A stretch of 28,099 bases of DNA from Butyriboletus loyo (Eukaryota > Basidiomycota > Agaricomycetes > Boletales > Boletaceae): NCBI GenBank assembly GCA_038093515.1, contig JBBPSI010000288.1, positions 1-28,099 of the forward strand. Direction: 5' to 3'. Every line of letters begins with the position of its first letter. Position 1 is the stretch's first letter. Positions 19,688 to 28,099 of the stretch are shown piece after piece. Below the pieces are notes generated by a model that ran no database searches, was not told the DNA's origin, and saw only the letters and a program-made list of their open reading frames with translations. A program made the position numbers and the translations under genes.

Positions 19688-20068
19688 ATGTCGTCTGCGG
19701 TAAACACCCAAGTCGAGCGCGACGACGACAAGGCGCATCCTGTCGATGCGCGCATCGACCGTCGCAGACCGGCTTGGAAAGGCGCCGTGCTCGTTGCCCT
19801 CAGATTCGCCGTGCTCTTCTGGCTTGCCTTCTGGCTTGCCTTCTATCTCAGACCCGTCACCAAACCCGCACCCAACATCGTCCACGCCTCTCGGTCCGTC
19901 ACACCTCACCTTTCTTTTCCCCCCTTCCCGGTCGGTTGACATCACGCCCATCTTGTATCTGACAGGTACTCTAAAGAGTTCAAGTATCGGCCTGCTGCGA
20001 GTCCCGTGATTACAGAGCGACTCAAGGACGGGAAGGTTCGATTGCGGGGGGCGCCTCCGACGTACTGA
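19688..20068 (+). CDS. Small single-pass membrane protein, uncharacterised
   Basis: Two exons, 19688-19893 and 19966-20068 (72-nt intron, donor GTCCGT, acceptor CTGACAG), give 102 aa. The N-terminal 30 residues are charged (VERDDDKAHPVDARIDRRR). One hydrophobic segment spans about residues 32-54 (aromatic-rich, VLFWLAFWLAFYL). A basic C-terminal tail, RYSKEFKYRPAASPVITERL, ends in GAPPTY. No signal-peptide-like start and no known domain were recognised; the layout suggests a tail inserted in an organelle or ER membrane. The frame is also open upstream with ATGs at 19646 and 19589, but 19688 is preferred because upstream ATGs fall inside the first exon of the divergent IES2-like gene. The alternative is a chance frame, but clean splicing and an amphipathic/TM layout argue for a real gene. 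Confidence 0.68.
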
Positions 20069-20541
20069 AAGAGTAACACGAACATGGGAATTGCATCCGG
20101 GTCCTGAGCGTGAGTGTTCCGTTTCATGCGTTTCCGTTTCGTGCGTTGGTCGTGACAAATGATCCCGCTCAACTGGCAGTGCGCTCGCCCGCCTTTTTTT
20201 TTCTTTTTGAATCTGGGTCTGCGATACATTTACGATTCCACTGCGTTGTTATTATTCCTACCTTGTGTGCACGGATAACACTTTGGTCTTGCGGTCTTCT
20301 GACGTGTGGTCATCTTCCGTGACTGAAACGACGAGATAGACCTGTGCAGAATCAAATCGTGCTTCGACAAGGGGAAATTCCACGCTTGAAACCAACGTTT
20401 CGTCCGCTAATCTGGCGCATTTAATTTGTGTTTCCAACTTCCCGCACTTGTTTAACAACGCTCGGGGTCCAGTGTGACAAGATCTAAAATACAAGTACTC
20501 TTCCTACACCAACACAAGAAATTCCCGATCCAAGCCAGGGA
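20069..20541. other. Convergent 3' intergenic region
   Basis: Lies between the stop of the small membrane protein and the stop of the GT90 gene and so holds both 3' untranslated regions. A T-rich run (GCC TTTTTTTTTC TTTTTG) at 20192-20208 is the only notable feature. No further gene seen. Confidence 0.6.
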
Positions 20542-22789
20542 TCAACCCACATAATTCATCGATGCACGATCCAAACTCGACACCCGTGCATACTCTAACA
20601 ATAACCTAGGCGCCACACAGTAAGTGTCACTGTATCCGATCAAGTCAGCATACCACGTACCGATATAGATAGGCCGTTATATCTTCCTGCCTCCAAAACT
20701 GCCGACTCCATTCCCGCCCCGCTTTGGCGATCCGCGCCGCCAATTCATCGTGAGCACGGAAAAACGCCACCGCATCGTACAAGTCTGCGTAGGACACCTG
20801 GATCGGGACGTAGTGGACCCAAGGCGCGATGCGCGACGTGTACCTAGCTGACAGTCAGTACCCAGAGTCGGAGATGCTTGGATGTACACGCGTACCATTC
20901 TGGATAGATGGTCGCCTTGAAGACGAGTGCGTTGCTCGTCATGAGACGTTTGAACCGACCCGACCACCCGTTTCCGTCAACCTGCAGCCCACCATCGAGT
21001 CAAGCAGACATGCCTCACGTAGATCGACCCACACTCACATCGAGTATAAACTTGTACCGCCCCTCTTCATGTTTTTTCTGTATCCTCCGAAACTCCCACA
21101 AGGCCTCCATCTCATCACACATTCTTGTACTCTGATCGCACGAAATCGGTTTACCTGAAAACGCCACGTCCATCCACGCTGGATTAACCGACGCGAGCCG
21201 TACCGACTCTGGCTCTCCGACGGGAATCGACTCGTCGTCCCCACCCGCGTTCTTGGCCACGCGCAACACGCTCACGTTTCCCTCGAGCATATTCGCAAAT
21301 GTGACGAGTCGCTCCCGATGTCCGTGCGTCCACAACGAATTCGGCGACGCATATATCCCCGTCGTGCGTCCCCGCCAGCCCAGCCTTTCATCCACCTTGA
21401 GTTCCCACGGGACATCCCCTTCGAATGCCCCGTCCGAGAATGGCTCCGGACCAGGTTTGTATTGCCACCCATACGGCACAGGCGGACGAATGTCGTGGTG
21501 GAGCAACGTCGCACAGAGCGAAAACCTTGGCACGAGCGTCCGTTGTGGGAGAGGACCTATCTCATGAGAGAGGAATTCGCCGTGTGTAGTGAACAAAGAG
21601 GGGTGTGTGCATGGGTTCATCGTGTCCCGATGAGAAGCAATGAAGGTCCTGGGAGACGAGAGTGGAAAGGGTGGGTTGGTGGATGGGGATGGGAGCACGG
21701 GCGGATGGAGGCGAGCGGGCGAATCGGGGGGACATGCCTGGATCCAGCCTTGTTTTTTGATTGGAGGCATGTCTGCGCGTGTGAGTACTGCAAGATAAAC
21801 CATTGCACGTCACAATAGCGTTTAAAGCGTAAAAGACGGATGAACAAACTCGTTCCGTTGGCAGCTGCCTCGAGCGCCATGGTCTTGATCCCCCAATCTG
21901 ATAGCATACTGGGATTATCAAAGGGAGAGAACGTGATGCGCAACGGGGGTAAATCCTGCTCTACCTCGCGGACGATGTTGAGAATGTTGTCGACCGTGCC
22001 TTGCAACTTTTGTCTGTCTTGCGAGAGGGTCGAACGGGTGACCTCGAGTCGAGGATGGGTCTCCGTCTTCTGGACGGTCACGAGGCCTTCGCGTCTCTCG
22101 TACTCTTCCTGCGTGAGCGCCAACTCGGCCGGATCGATACCCCAAAAGGGTTCAATGTCCTCGAATATCTCATCGTACTCGTCGGGTAGCTGCACGTCGT
22201 GTTTGACGACATAGTCCCACCTAGACAGTAATCACGTCCGCGTTTCCTACACGCGAAACATCGACCAGTCGGGACAGACGCACCATTTATCGAAGCCGAG
22301 GGGCGGTGCCCGTCGGTAACGGCGTTTATACTCTGAAACGGCGTCGTCGAGCGTTTTGCTCGCCCGTGCACGTTTCGCTTCCCATGCGGCTTCTGCGTCA
22401 CGGATGAGTTGAAATATGGGGTGGGGACCGTTGGGATTGACGACGAGGAGTCCGTCTGGGGTGAGGGTATGCTTTCCAAGGGGTTTTCCTTGGGGCTCTG
22501 TGTGCTCTCGTCCTGGTGTTGGTTCTGACCCTTGCGCCAACTCGGGATCCGATTCGACAAGGTCCCCTAGAAAGACTGGATCATTCACCGAGTCGATCTT
22601 TTGAGCAATGTCGAGATTGATCATCTTAAAGAGTGGGCCGAACATGGGTTTGCCATGGGAAAGGCCGGAGGAGAAGGAGCGCGGAGCCAAAAGGGTATGG
22701 AGAGAGAGGGCGACCACCGAGCCCAGCAAGATCGCGGTGAGAAATCTCTGTGAGAAGGTCCACCTCTGGCTCACCCAGCGAAGGACCAT
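20542..22789 (-). CDS. CAP10-like glycosyltransferase, family GT90
   Basis: Type II Golgi membrane glycosyltransferase of the CAP10/GT90 family (includes the Cryptococcus capsule protein CAP10 and beta-1,2-xylosyltransferase). Six exons: 22789-22284, 22220-21850, 21772-21039, 20981-20896, 20843-20661, 20605-20542; introns 52-77 nt; 647 aa. A short cytosolic N-terminus is followed by a signal anchor at about residues 16-36 ([20 protein letters not shown]) and a Pro-rich stem. The luminal domain has [18 protein letters not shown] (about 157-174), EDIEPFWGI, the region with PPIKKQGW, and the CAP10 core. The core runs [16 protein letters not shown] (about 532-547), [33 protein letters not shown] and [14 protein letters not shown]. 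The start at 22789 is chosen over an in-frame one at 22897 because it gives the usual N-terminal anchor. The exact sugar and acceptor cannot be told from sequence. Confidence 0.92.
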
Positions 22790-23850
22790 GTGCAAACTCG
22801 AATACGGGACGGGGGGAGATGGAAGAAGGTGAGGATAGAGAAAAAAGGGAGGGATATAGGCAACGTTCCTGTCAAACGGGTCGTCAACGACACCCACCCG
22901 CGGTGGCGCGGTGCTTCTGAGATCACCAAGATCTTGAGTACCTGCTACCAGAGGTTATGGATCGACCCTGTTCATGGATCCTGATCAGTAACACCGCTGC
23001 TCGTTCGAGGACACACCGGACACCGGACAGTCACTCTGGCGTGCCTTGATGATGCGCGCGTCGAGTTGTCTCGGGGAGAGACGGGGAATTCAATGAATCG
23101 ATGTTGCTCCGGATTCAAAACAAGTTCCTGGCTGGGCATGTCATGTTGACATGCATAGCAACTCTCCAAGGGGTATATAGATCCCCCAGCATCGCATGTC
23201 CCCTGATGTATCAGGTCAGGTCGAAGCCTACATCTCTCCCACCCGCCAAACCGCCCGAGTCCGCCGCGTCGGGTACAAATATACTGATATGAAGATGATA
23301 TTCACGAGCGGATCACCCTGCTACCCTGTCTGATTCATGGTCCCCGCACCCCATCTGGCGAGACCCACCATCGTCACAGGGTTCGAGGACTGGCCCAGAG
23401 CACCCTGAGAAAGGAAGCGGAAGACGCGTTCGTGCGGGGGACGGGAGAATAGCTCAATCCCTTTCTTTGGAACGGGGCGCGGAAGGTGGTGATGATGGCG
23501 ATGTAGGGGATCAGGGCAGGGGCATTGGCGTCGCATCCTCTTCTCAGTGAGCGGTGACTGTGAGGGGACACGAACTAAATGGAGGAGGAAGTCGGTCCTC
23601 CAGTCGAATATACGTGTCCTGAAACTAGCCAAGTGGTGTCCAAATAAGGAAATGTAACGACTAGTTTGTTATTTAGACCGATTCGAATCACGTGAGACGT
23701 CTGCCAAAACTTGACCATGTTAATCCATCTGATGCCATGCCTCGAAGGAGTTGGCACTGCCTTCGTGAGGTGGTTGCTCAGCGAGATGAGATGAGGAGAA
23801 TGAGCAGTATTGTGTAACGTGCGCTGGCACTGCTTACCAATCATCACCGT
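22790..23850. other. Intergenic, includes GT90 promoter
   Basis: No recognisable gene. A minus-strand frame at 23575-23847 has a faint likeness to the Copia pre-integrase region (HNTAHSPHLISLS) but no zinc knuckle or integrase follows, so it is not called. A GGTATATAG at about 23171 is TATA-like but far from the GT90 start. Confidence 0.45.
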
Positions 23851-25117
23851 TGACTACCTCAGTTGCTTTATTCCTCGTGTTTGATCTATACTGTTTTACT
23901 CAGCAGGATTAAAAAGTATACAAGAGCTGCCATGTACATGCTGGATCCCCAGTCAAATTTTATATGGCTTAAACCAGTCTATTGTTTGAACTCTTCTTTG
24001 TGTGACCTTTCACTTGCTTTGGTATTGCAAAGGTTATATCTTTTTTTTTGATTTCCAAGCCTCTTTTTTTCATAAAAAAGAACCATCTTTTGTTTCTACC
24101 TCTTGAATAACCATTTGTTGGACAACACCAGGATTGGCCAACCCTGAATGTCTCCTCAGTTGACCTTGCTACAAAACAAAATCTCACAAAAAGAAAAAAC
24201 AAATCAGTAAGCATTCAATGTCTAACATGAGTTAAGAAGCATGTCTTCTCATGTTGGGATCTACATTGTGACACCTGTCTGATGGGCCAATAGTGAGTCC
24301 TCCCTCTATCCCTTGTCTCCCACACCTACCAGACTTGAATCTATTGGTTCTTGAGAGGAGGTAGTGAAGCAAGATGGCCTGCCACAAAATTATTGTGATG
24401 CTGTGGCCACTTGGATCAGCTCTCCATCCCCTGGGATGATGGGATCCAAGGTTAGGGGCAATGACCCACTAGAGTCTACCAAAACTCAGTTGGTAGTAGC
24501 CTGAAACAAAAATAAAAAGTTACTTGATGATTTGAATGACTTGTCTGAAGCCTCTAGTAAAGAGGAGGATGCAAATTGAACCACAGTTTGTTGCCAAAGA
24601 CCATGCAGACTTGTGAAAGATGCATCACCATTAGTTGTTAGTAAAATGCCACCCAAGGAAGTTGAGTGAGTGATAAGGCAAGCTGAAAGGAGCCTTACTC
24701 CTGAGGAACAGAATAAAGTCCAGCAGCATGTGGAGATTGAAGTGGCTACCCTTATGATGGAAACTGATTCATCAGATGAAGCAGGACCATCATATGATAA
24801 AGGAAAGGGTCCTGATCCTCTGAATTGGGAAGACCTGGAGTTTAGTGATAGGAAGCTAGACAAGGATGATCAACAATATACAATTGCTCATTGGAATAGT
24901 GCTGCATGTGTTATAATACTACAGTGGGCAACAAAATCATTGCAATGTTGGCAACATTTTGATTGTTAAGCTAATAACTCAAGAACCACTAAAGGCAAAC
25001 CTCCTAAACCTACCCATAGCAGAACGCCATAATCAAGGGCTTTCCAAAAATATATACATTGCTTATGTAATTCATTCTATATCAGGAGATATTCACCAAT
25101 TAAGCGAGGGTACTCAT
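23851..25117. other. AT-rich transposon-relic region
   Basis: Clearly more A+T-rich than the gene blocks, with T and A runs (for example 24043-24051 and 24065-24080). The plus strand carries a gag-like remnant (24643-24969). No complete element was recognised. The composition change suggests old mobile DNA worn down by mutation. Confidence 0.55.
24643..24969 (+). pseudogene. Gag-like retroelement remnant (tentative)
   Basis: Reads MPPKEVE, an in-frame TGA, then ERSLTPEEQNKVQQHVEIEV, an acidic stretch (DSSDEAG), a KGKGPDPLNWEDLEF motif and a charged tail before stops. A KGKG-DP-NW stretch followed by acidic residues is common near the end of gag-type proteins of agaricomycete retrotransposons, but this is a loose match. 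Frames before it are broken by stops as well. It could equally be part of a DNA transposon protein. Confidence 0.35.
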
Positions 25118-25392
25118 TGTTGAAACAGTAGTGTTCTATTTCTGTATTTCACTTACAGCCACTACGTTTCTAGACTGGTCTATATGACATCATTGTCTAG
25201 ACCTAGTCACACTTATCACATTACAAATAGCTCTTATTATGCTATTGGACGATATACTTAGTCTTATCTCTTATCTCTATCATATTGTCATGTATTTCAT
25301 ACTATACCTTATAAAGGTACTATACAGAACATAAGTACAAACACTCATGTACTGTATATAAGACAGCCCTTATGGCTTGTCGCTTTACTCTA
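25118..25392 (+). repeat. Probable Copia-type LTR fragment
   Basis: Begins TGTTGAAACAGTAGTG, as many fungal Copia LTRs do, and contains a promoter-like GTATATAAGACAGCCC at 25356-25371. It ends exactly where the gypsy LTR starts (25393), so the gypsy element may have inserted into it; the rest would then lie beyond the window. Based on end sequence and layout only. Confidence 0.42.
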
Positions 25393-26215
25393 TGTTACGC
25401 TGATAGCGCACAATAACTAGCAACGAGCACTTGACTAGGGGCTCGAGCCTAATAAGGAGAATGCCGACTCGCGTGAACGACGCTATCGGGTGTCTTGCAA
25501 AGCAAGTGTCGGCGAGATCTTGTGTGGTGGCGACCAGACGAGATCGAGCAGGCTCTTATCGGCTTTATCGGCAAGAGATGGGTATATTGCTAGATTACTA
25601 TGCACTTGATGAATGCGTAGAATTAGCTAGAGAACTCGTACTACTCTAAGTGCGAGTATATATATACTAGTGTCTATGGCGCACAGACCGAGCTGTGCGT
25701 GGCAGCGAAGGGCATAGGGCTATGAGTCCGTCCGAGTCATAGCGGCGAAAAGGGAAGCGGCAAAGTGCCGGTAACGAGGGAGCGAAGCTCCGGGTAAGAA
25801 GGCGACATCGTCAGCGAATGAGAAGAGCTGAAGGCGAAGTGACGATGTCCATGAGGCGAGCCCCACAGGGCGAAGGGTGCGCGAACGGCGGAGCCCTTGG
25901 ATACGGGTCTCGACGCGAAAGTACTGACGCGTCGTAATCTAGTCACGTGCTAGTCACGTGATGTAAGAAATGTCATTGGTCAAAATAAGAGGGACGCGAC
26001 AGCTCAGCTGAAGGTCCGGCCCGACGGGGCGAGAAGACAGGGGCTATCTCGTGCAACGGCACAGAGACTCGCAGGAACGAGCGGGGAAGTGGATGGCATC
26101 CACTAGGCGACTGGGGAGCGGGCGATGGGCGGCATCGCAAGGCGGCGGGGGCGGCGGGGACGCGTAAGCGTGGGAAAACGAGTGGCGGGGTACGCTTAGG
26201 GGTAAAACTGTAACA
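25393..26215 (-). repeat. 3' LTR of Ty3/gypsy chromovirus
   Basis: 823 bp bounded by perfect inverted termini TGTTAC/GTAACA. On the minus strand it directly follows a polypurine tract (GGGGGGTAA just before the LTR) and the pol stop. A TATATATA box at about 25658-25665 lies roughly 270 bp from the transcript-distal end. The five bases outside (TCTAT) would be one copy of the target duplication; the other end is outside the window. Confidence 0.82.
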
Positions 26216-26224
26216 TTACCCCCC
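26216..26224 (-). promoter_or_regulatory. Polypurine tract of the gypsy element
   Basis: Plus-strand TTACCCCCC reads GGGGGGTAA on the element strand, right next to the LTR start TGTTACAG. This is the position and composition expected for the plus-strand primer of reverse transcription. Confidence 0.7.
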
Positions 26225-26257
26225 GTACAAGATCGAAACTCCTGGTTCGATCAAACT

Positions 26258-28099
26258 CTAGACGGCGGCGGCGGCGGAAGTGGCGGCGGCAATAATGAGG
26301 GAGCGGGTGGACGTGGGGAAGTCCTTCTGGTGGCGAGCCTTGTATGCTCGCAGCAACGGCATGGAATTGTCTAAATTCCCTTCTGGTTCCCAGGTGTTTT
26401 CGGCGGCGGAGTAGCCTTTCCAGGAGACCAAGTACTGTCTCCGATTTCTGGTGCCTCTATGCGAGAGGATCTTTTCTACTTCGTACTCCTCTTCGCCTTC
26501 TATGGTGTCTGGGGGCGGGTTCGTGTAGTTGGGGCCGTGCTCGGGGGTCTCTCTGTAAGACGACAGGAGAGAGGCGTGGAAAACGTCGTGTATCTTCCAG
26601 GTGGGCGGGAGGCAAAGGCGGAACGCGACGGGAGAAATTACTTGTGCCACCTCAAAGGGGCCTTCCCGTTTCGGCGCGAGTTTCCGCGACTGGTACCTGA
26701 GACGGAGGTTGCGGCCTTCTAGCCATACTTTATCTCCAACCTTCCACGGCTTAAACTTCGTGGTGATCCGCTCTTTCATAAGGCGCCGTGCCTTGTCGTG
26801 TGCTTCTGAGGCTTCTTCGCGACTTGCCGCTAAGTCCGAAAGCCTTGCTTCCAATGCCGGTAGGAACGTCCGTCCTAACGCCGGGTACGCGCGTGGTTCA
26901 TAGCCGATCATGAGCGAGAACGGCGTCTTTCCTGTGACCGAGTGCGTGGTCGAATTGTGTGAAAACTCCGCCATGGGGAGTATGCTGGCCCATCTGTCAG
27001 GGCGTCCATCGCAAAATATGCGGAGGTAGGTCTCCAGCTCCTGGTTGACCCTTTCTGTCTCGCCGTCCGTCTGGGGGTGGTATGCTGAGGAGAGGGCGAG
27101 GTCGTATTTTAGCAGCCTTGCTAATTCCTGTGCGAAGGCTGAAGCGAACTGTGGACCGCGGTCCGAGATGCAGCGGTCGTGTAGACCGAATCTGGTGAAC
27201 ACTTTGTCGAAAAAGAGTTGGGCGACGCCTGCTGCGTCGATCGTCTTGTTGCAAGGTATGAAAATTACCCCCTTCGTAAGGCCATGGTCTACCACGACCA
27301 TTACCGAATCAAATCCCATAGACTCCGGGAGATCCGTGATGAGATCAACGGATACTTGTTGAAACGGCCGTGTGGTGGTGCTGGATAGTGGGGTAAGCCC
27401 GGGTACTGTCAGGTGTGTGTTGACCTTGTTTGCCTGGCAAACTGCGCAACCTGTGACGAATTTCCTGATAAATGAGCTCATTCCGGGCCACCAGTAGTCC
27501 CGCTGGACTAAGTTCTGCGTCCTAAAAATACCTCCATGGCCGCCGGCGGGGCCCTCATGGAGTTCCTTTACAAGGGGGCGGCGCGCTTCCTCTGGCACAT
27601 AGAGGCGTCCCTTGTAGTATAACTTGTCATTTTCGAACAGCCAATCGTGGGGGGCTGAACGAGGGAATATGGGGGAGGCTTCGTACATAGCCGACAGGGC
27701 CTTCTGTACGAGCGGGTCGTTCTCGGTAGACACGACCATCTTTTCTGCGAGCGCGGTGTCGAGCGCGTTAACGAATACTGAATCAGGGAGCAAGACAACT
27801 TCCTGATTGTCGGCCGAGGTATCAACTTCGTCTCGGCGAGAGAGGGCGTCTGCGGGGCCCATAGCGGTTCCTGGGAGGTGGTGAAACTTGATGTCGTAGT
27901 CCTGTAGGTACATCATCCACCGAGCTTGTCTTCTTGACAACTTATTGGGCTGACGGAAGTACGTCAGATTCTTGTGGTCCGTTAGTATCGTTACGGGATG
28001 ACCAGTCCCCCTGAGGTAGTGACGCCACTCTTCTAGGGCGTGGATGACAGCCAGTAGTTCCCTGTCATAAATGTCGTAGTTGCGCTCTGCCGGGGAGAG
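26258..28099 (-). CDS. Ty3/gypsy chromovirus pol, partial (RNase H, integrase, chromodomain)
   Basis: Open frame of 613 codons running off the right edge, so the protease and reverse transcriptase parts are outside. The part above 27940 holds the RNase H end (YDRELLAVIHALEEWRHYL and LTDHKNLTYF). Numbered from the Met at 27940: ADALSRR at 30-36. The integrase zinc finger uses His128, His135, Cys165 and Cys168. The catalytic triad is Asp199, Asp260, Glu296 with D-35-E spacing. GPF at 427-429 marks the GPY/F module. A chromodomain lies at about 485-537 with cage-type aromatics at Tyr486, Trp507 and Trp517. An Ala-rich tail ends it. No stop or frameshift breaks it. Chromodomain integrases steer insertion to marked chromatin. 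The element is next to its 3' LTR, so it is probably recent. Confidence 0.95.
   Translation of the reverse strand, partial: LSPAERNYDIYDRELLAVIHALEEWRHYLRGTGHPVTILTDHKNLTYFRQPNKLSRRQARWMMYLQDYDIKFHHLPGTAMGPADALSRRDEVDTSADNQEVVLLPDSVFVNALDTALAEKMVVSTENDPLVQKALSAMYEASPIFPRSAPHDWLFENDKLYYKGRLYVPEEARRPLVKELHEGPAGGHGGIFRTQNLVQRDYWWPGMSSFIRKFVTGCAVCQANKVNTHLTVPGLTPLSSTTTRPFQQVSVDLITDLPESMGFDSVMVVVDHGLTKGVIFIPCNKTIDAAGVAQLFFDKVFTRFGLHDRCISDRGPQFASAFAQELARLLKYDLALSSAYHPQTDGETERVNQELETYLRIFCDGRPDRWASILPMAEFSHNSTTHSVTGKTPFSLMIGYEPRAYPALGRTFLPALEARLSDLAASREEASEAHDKARRLMKERITTKFKPWKVGDKVWLEGRNLRLRYQSRKLAPKREGPFEVAQVISPVAFRLCLPPTWKIHDVFHASLLSSYRETPEHGPNYTNPPPDTIEGEEEYEVEKILSHRGTRNRRQYLVSWKGYSAAENTWEPEGNLDNSMPLLRAYKARHQKDFPTSTRSLIIAAATSAAAAV

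Noticed and set aside
23575..23847. Minus-strand frame resembling a Copia pre-integrase region
   Set aside because: Likeness is limited to a few residues (HNTAHSPHLISLS); no zinc finger, integrase or LTR is found in the expected positions.
26220..26260. GGTTCGATC near the pol stop as a tRNA T-arm
   Set aside because: No matching stem, anticodon arm or acceptor stem around it; it lies in the short gap between pol and the LTR.
1..28099. CRISPR arrays, bacterial operons or a biosynthetic gene cluster
   Set aside because: The window is eukaryotic with spliced genes of unrelated function; no evenly spaced repeats and no core secondary-metabolite enzyme were seen.

Overview
This window is nuclear DNA of a filamentous basidiomycete, most likely an Agaricomycete. 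The evidence is many short introns (about 49-130 nt, GT/GC-AG, with CTAAC/CTGAC branch sites), a single-chain ATP-citrate lyase (ascomycetes split it into two genes), short class I hydrophobins, a CAP10/GT90 glycosyltransferase and a Ty3/gypsy chromovirus. All exon structures were built by hand from splice signals, phase and family knowledge. No search was run.

Layout. 1-2013: no recognisable gene. 2014-3504 (+): 3-exon 8-amino-7-oxononanoate (KAPA) synthase-like enzyme ending in Ala-Arg-Leu, a possible peroxisomal signal. 3505-4683: convergent 3' intergenic DNA with two microsatellites and a G:C hairpin. 4684-8783 (-): complete 11-exon ATP-citrate lyase (1157 aa) with one GC-AG intron. 8784-11449: gene desert.

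11450-18125 is an unstable accessory segment. Two decayed peroxisomal 3-ketoacyl-CoA thiolase pseudogenes, in the same orientation and missing different parts, flank a large inverted duplication of a hydrophobin gene. The two hydrophobins (14017-14446 - and 16469-16898 +) encode the same 103-aa protein and diverge from a ~1.5 kb spacer full of short inverted-repeat elements and a direct repeat. One arm carries a 134-bp TA-flanked miniature element. The other arm keeps the empty site, which fixes the order of events.

18317-22789 is an ordinary gene block: IES2-like INO80 subunit (-, 6 exons), a small one-pass membrane protein (+, 2 exons) starting almost back to back with it, and a 6-exon CAP10-like GT90 glycosyltransferase (-). 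22790-25392 is gene-free, turning AT-rich after about 23.85 kb, with a gag-like remnant and a probable Copia-type LTR fragment. 25393-28099 is the 3' LTR and the RNase H/integrase/chromodomain part of a minus-strand chromovirus that runs off the right edge with an open frame.

The acyl-CoA theme (ATP-citrate lyase makes cytosolic acetyl-CoA, KAPA synthase uses an acyl thioester for biotin, thiolase ends beta-oxidation) is probably coincidental, because two of these loci are far apart and the thiolases are dead. I found no clearly new multigene system. The most unusual structure is the inverted hydrophobin pair between decayed thiolase copies.
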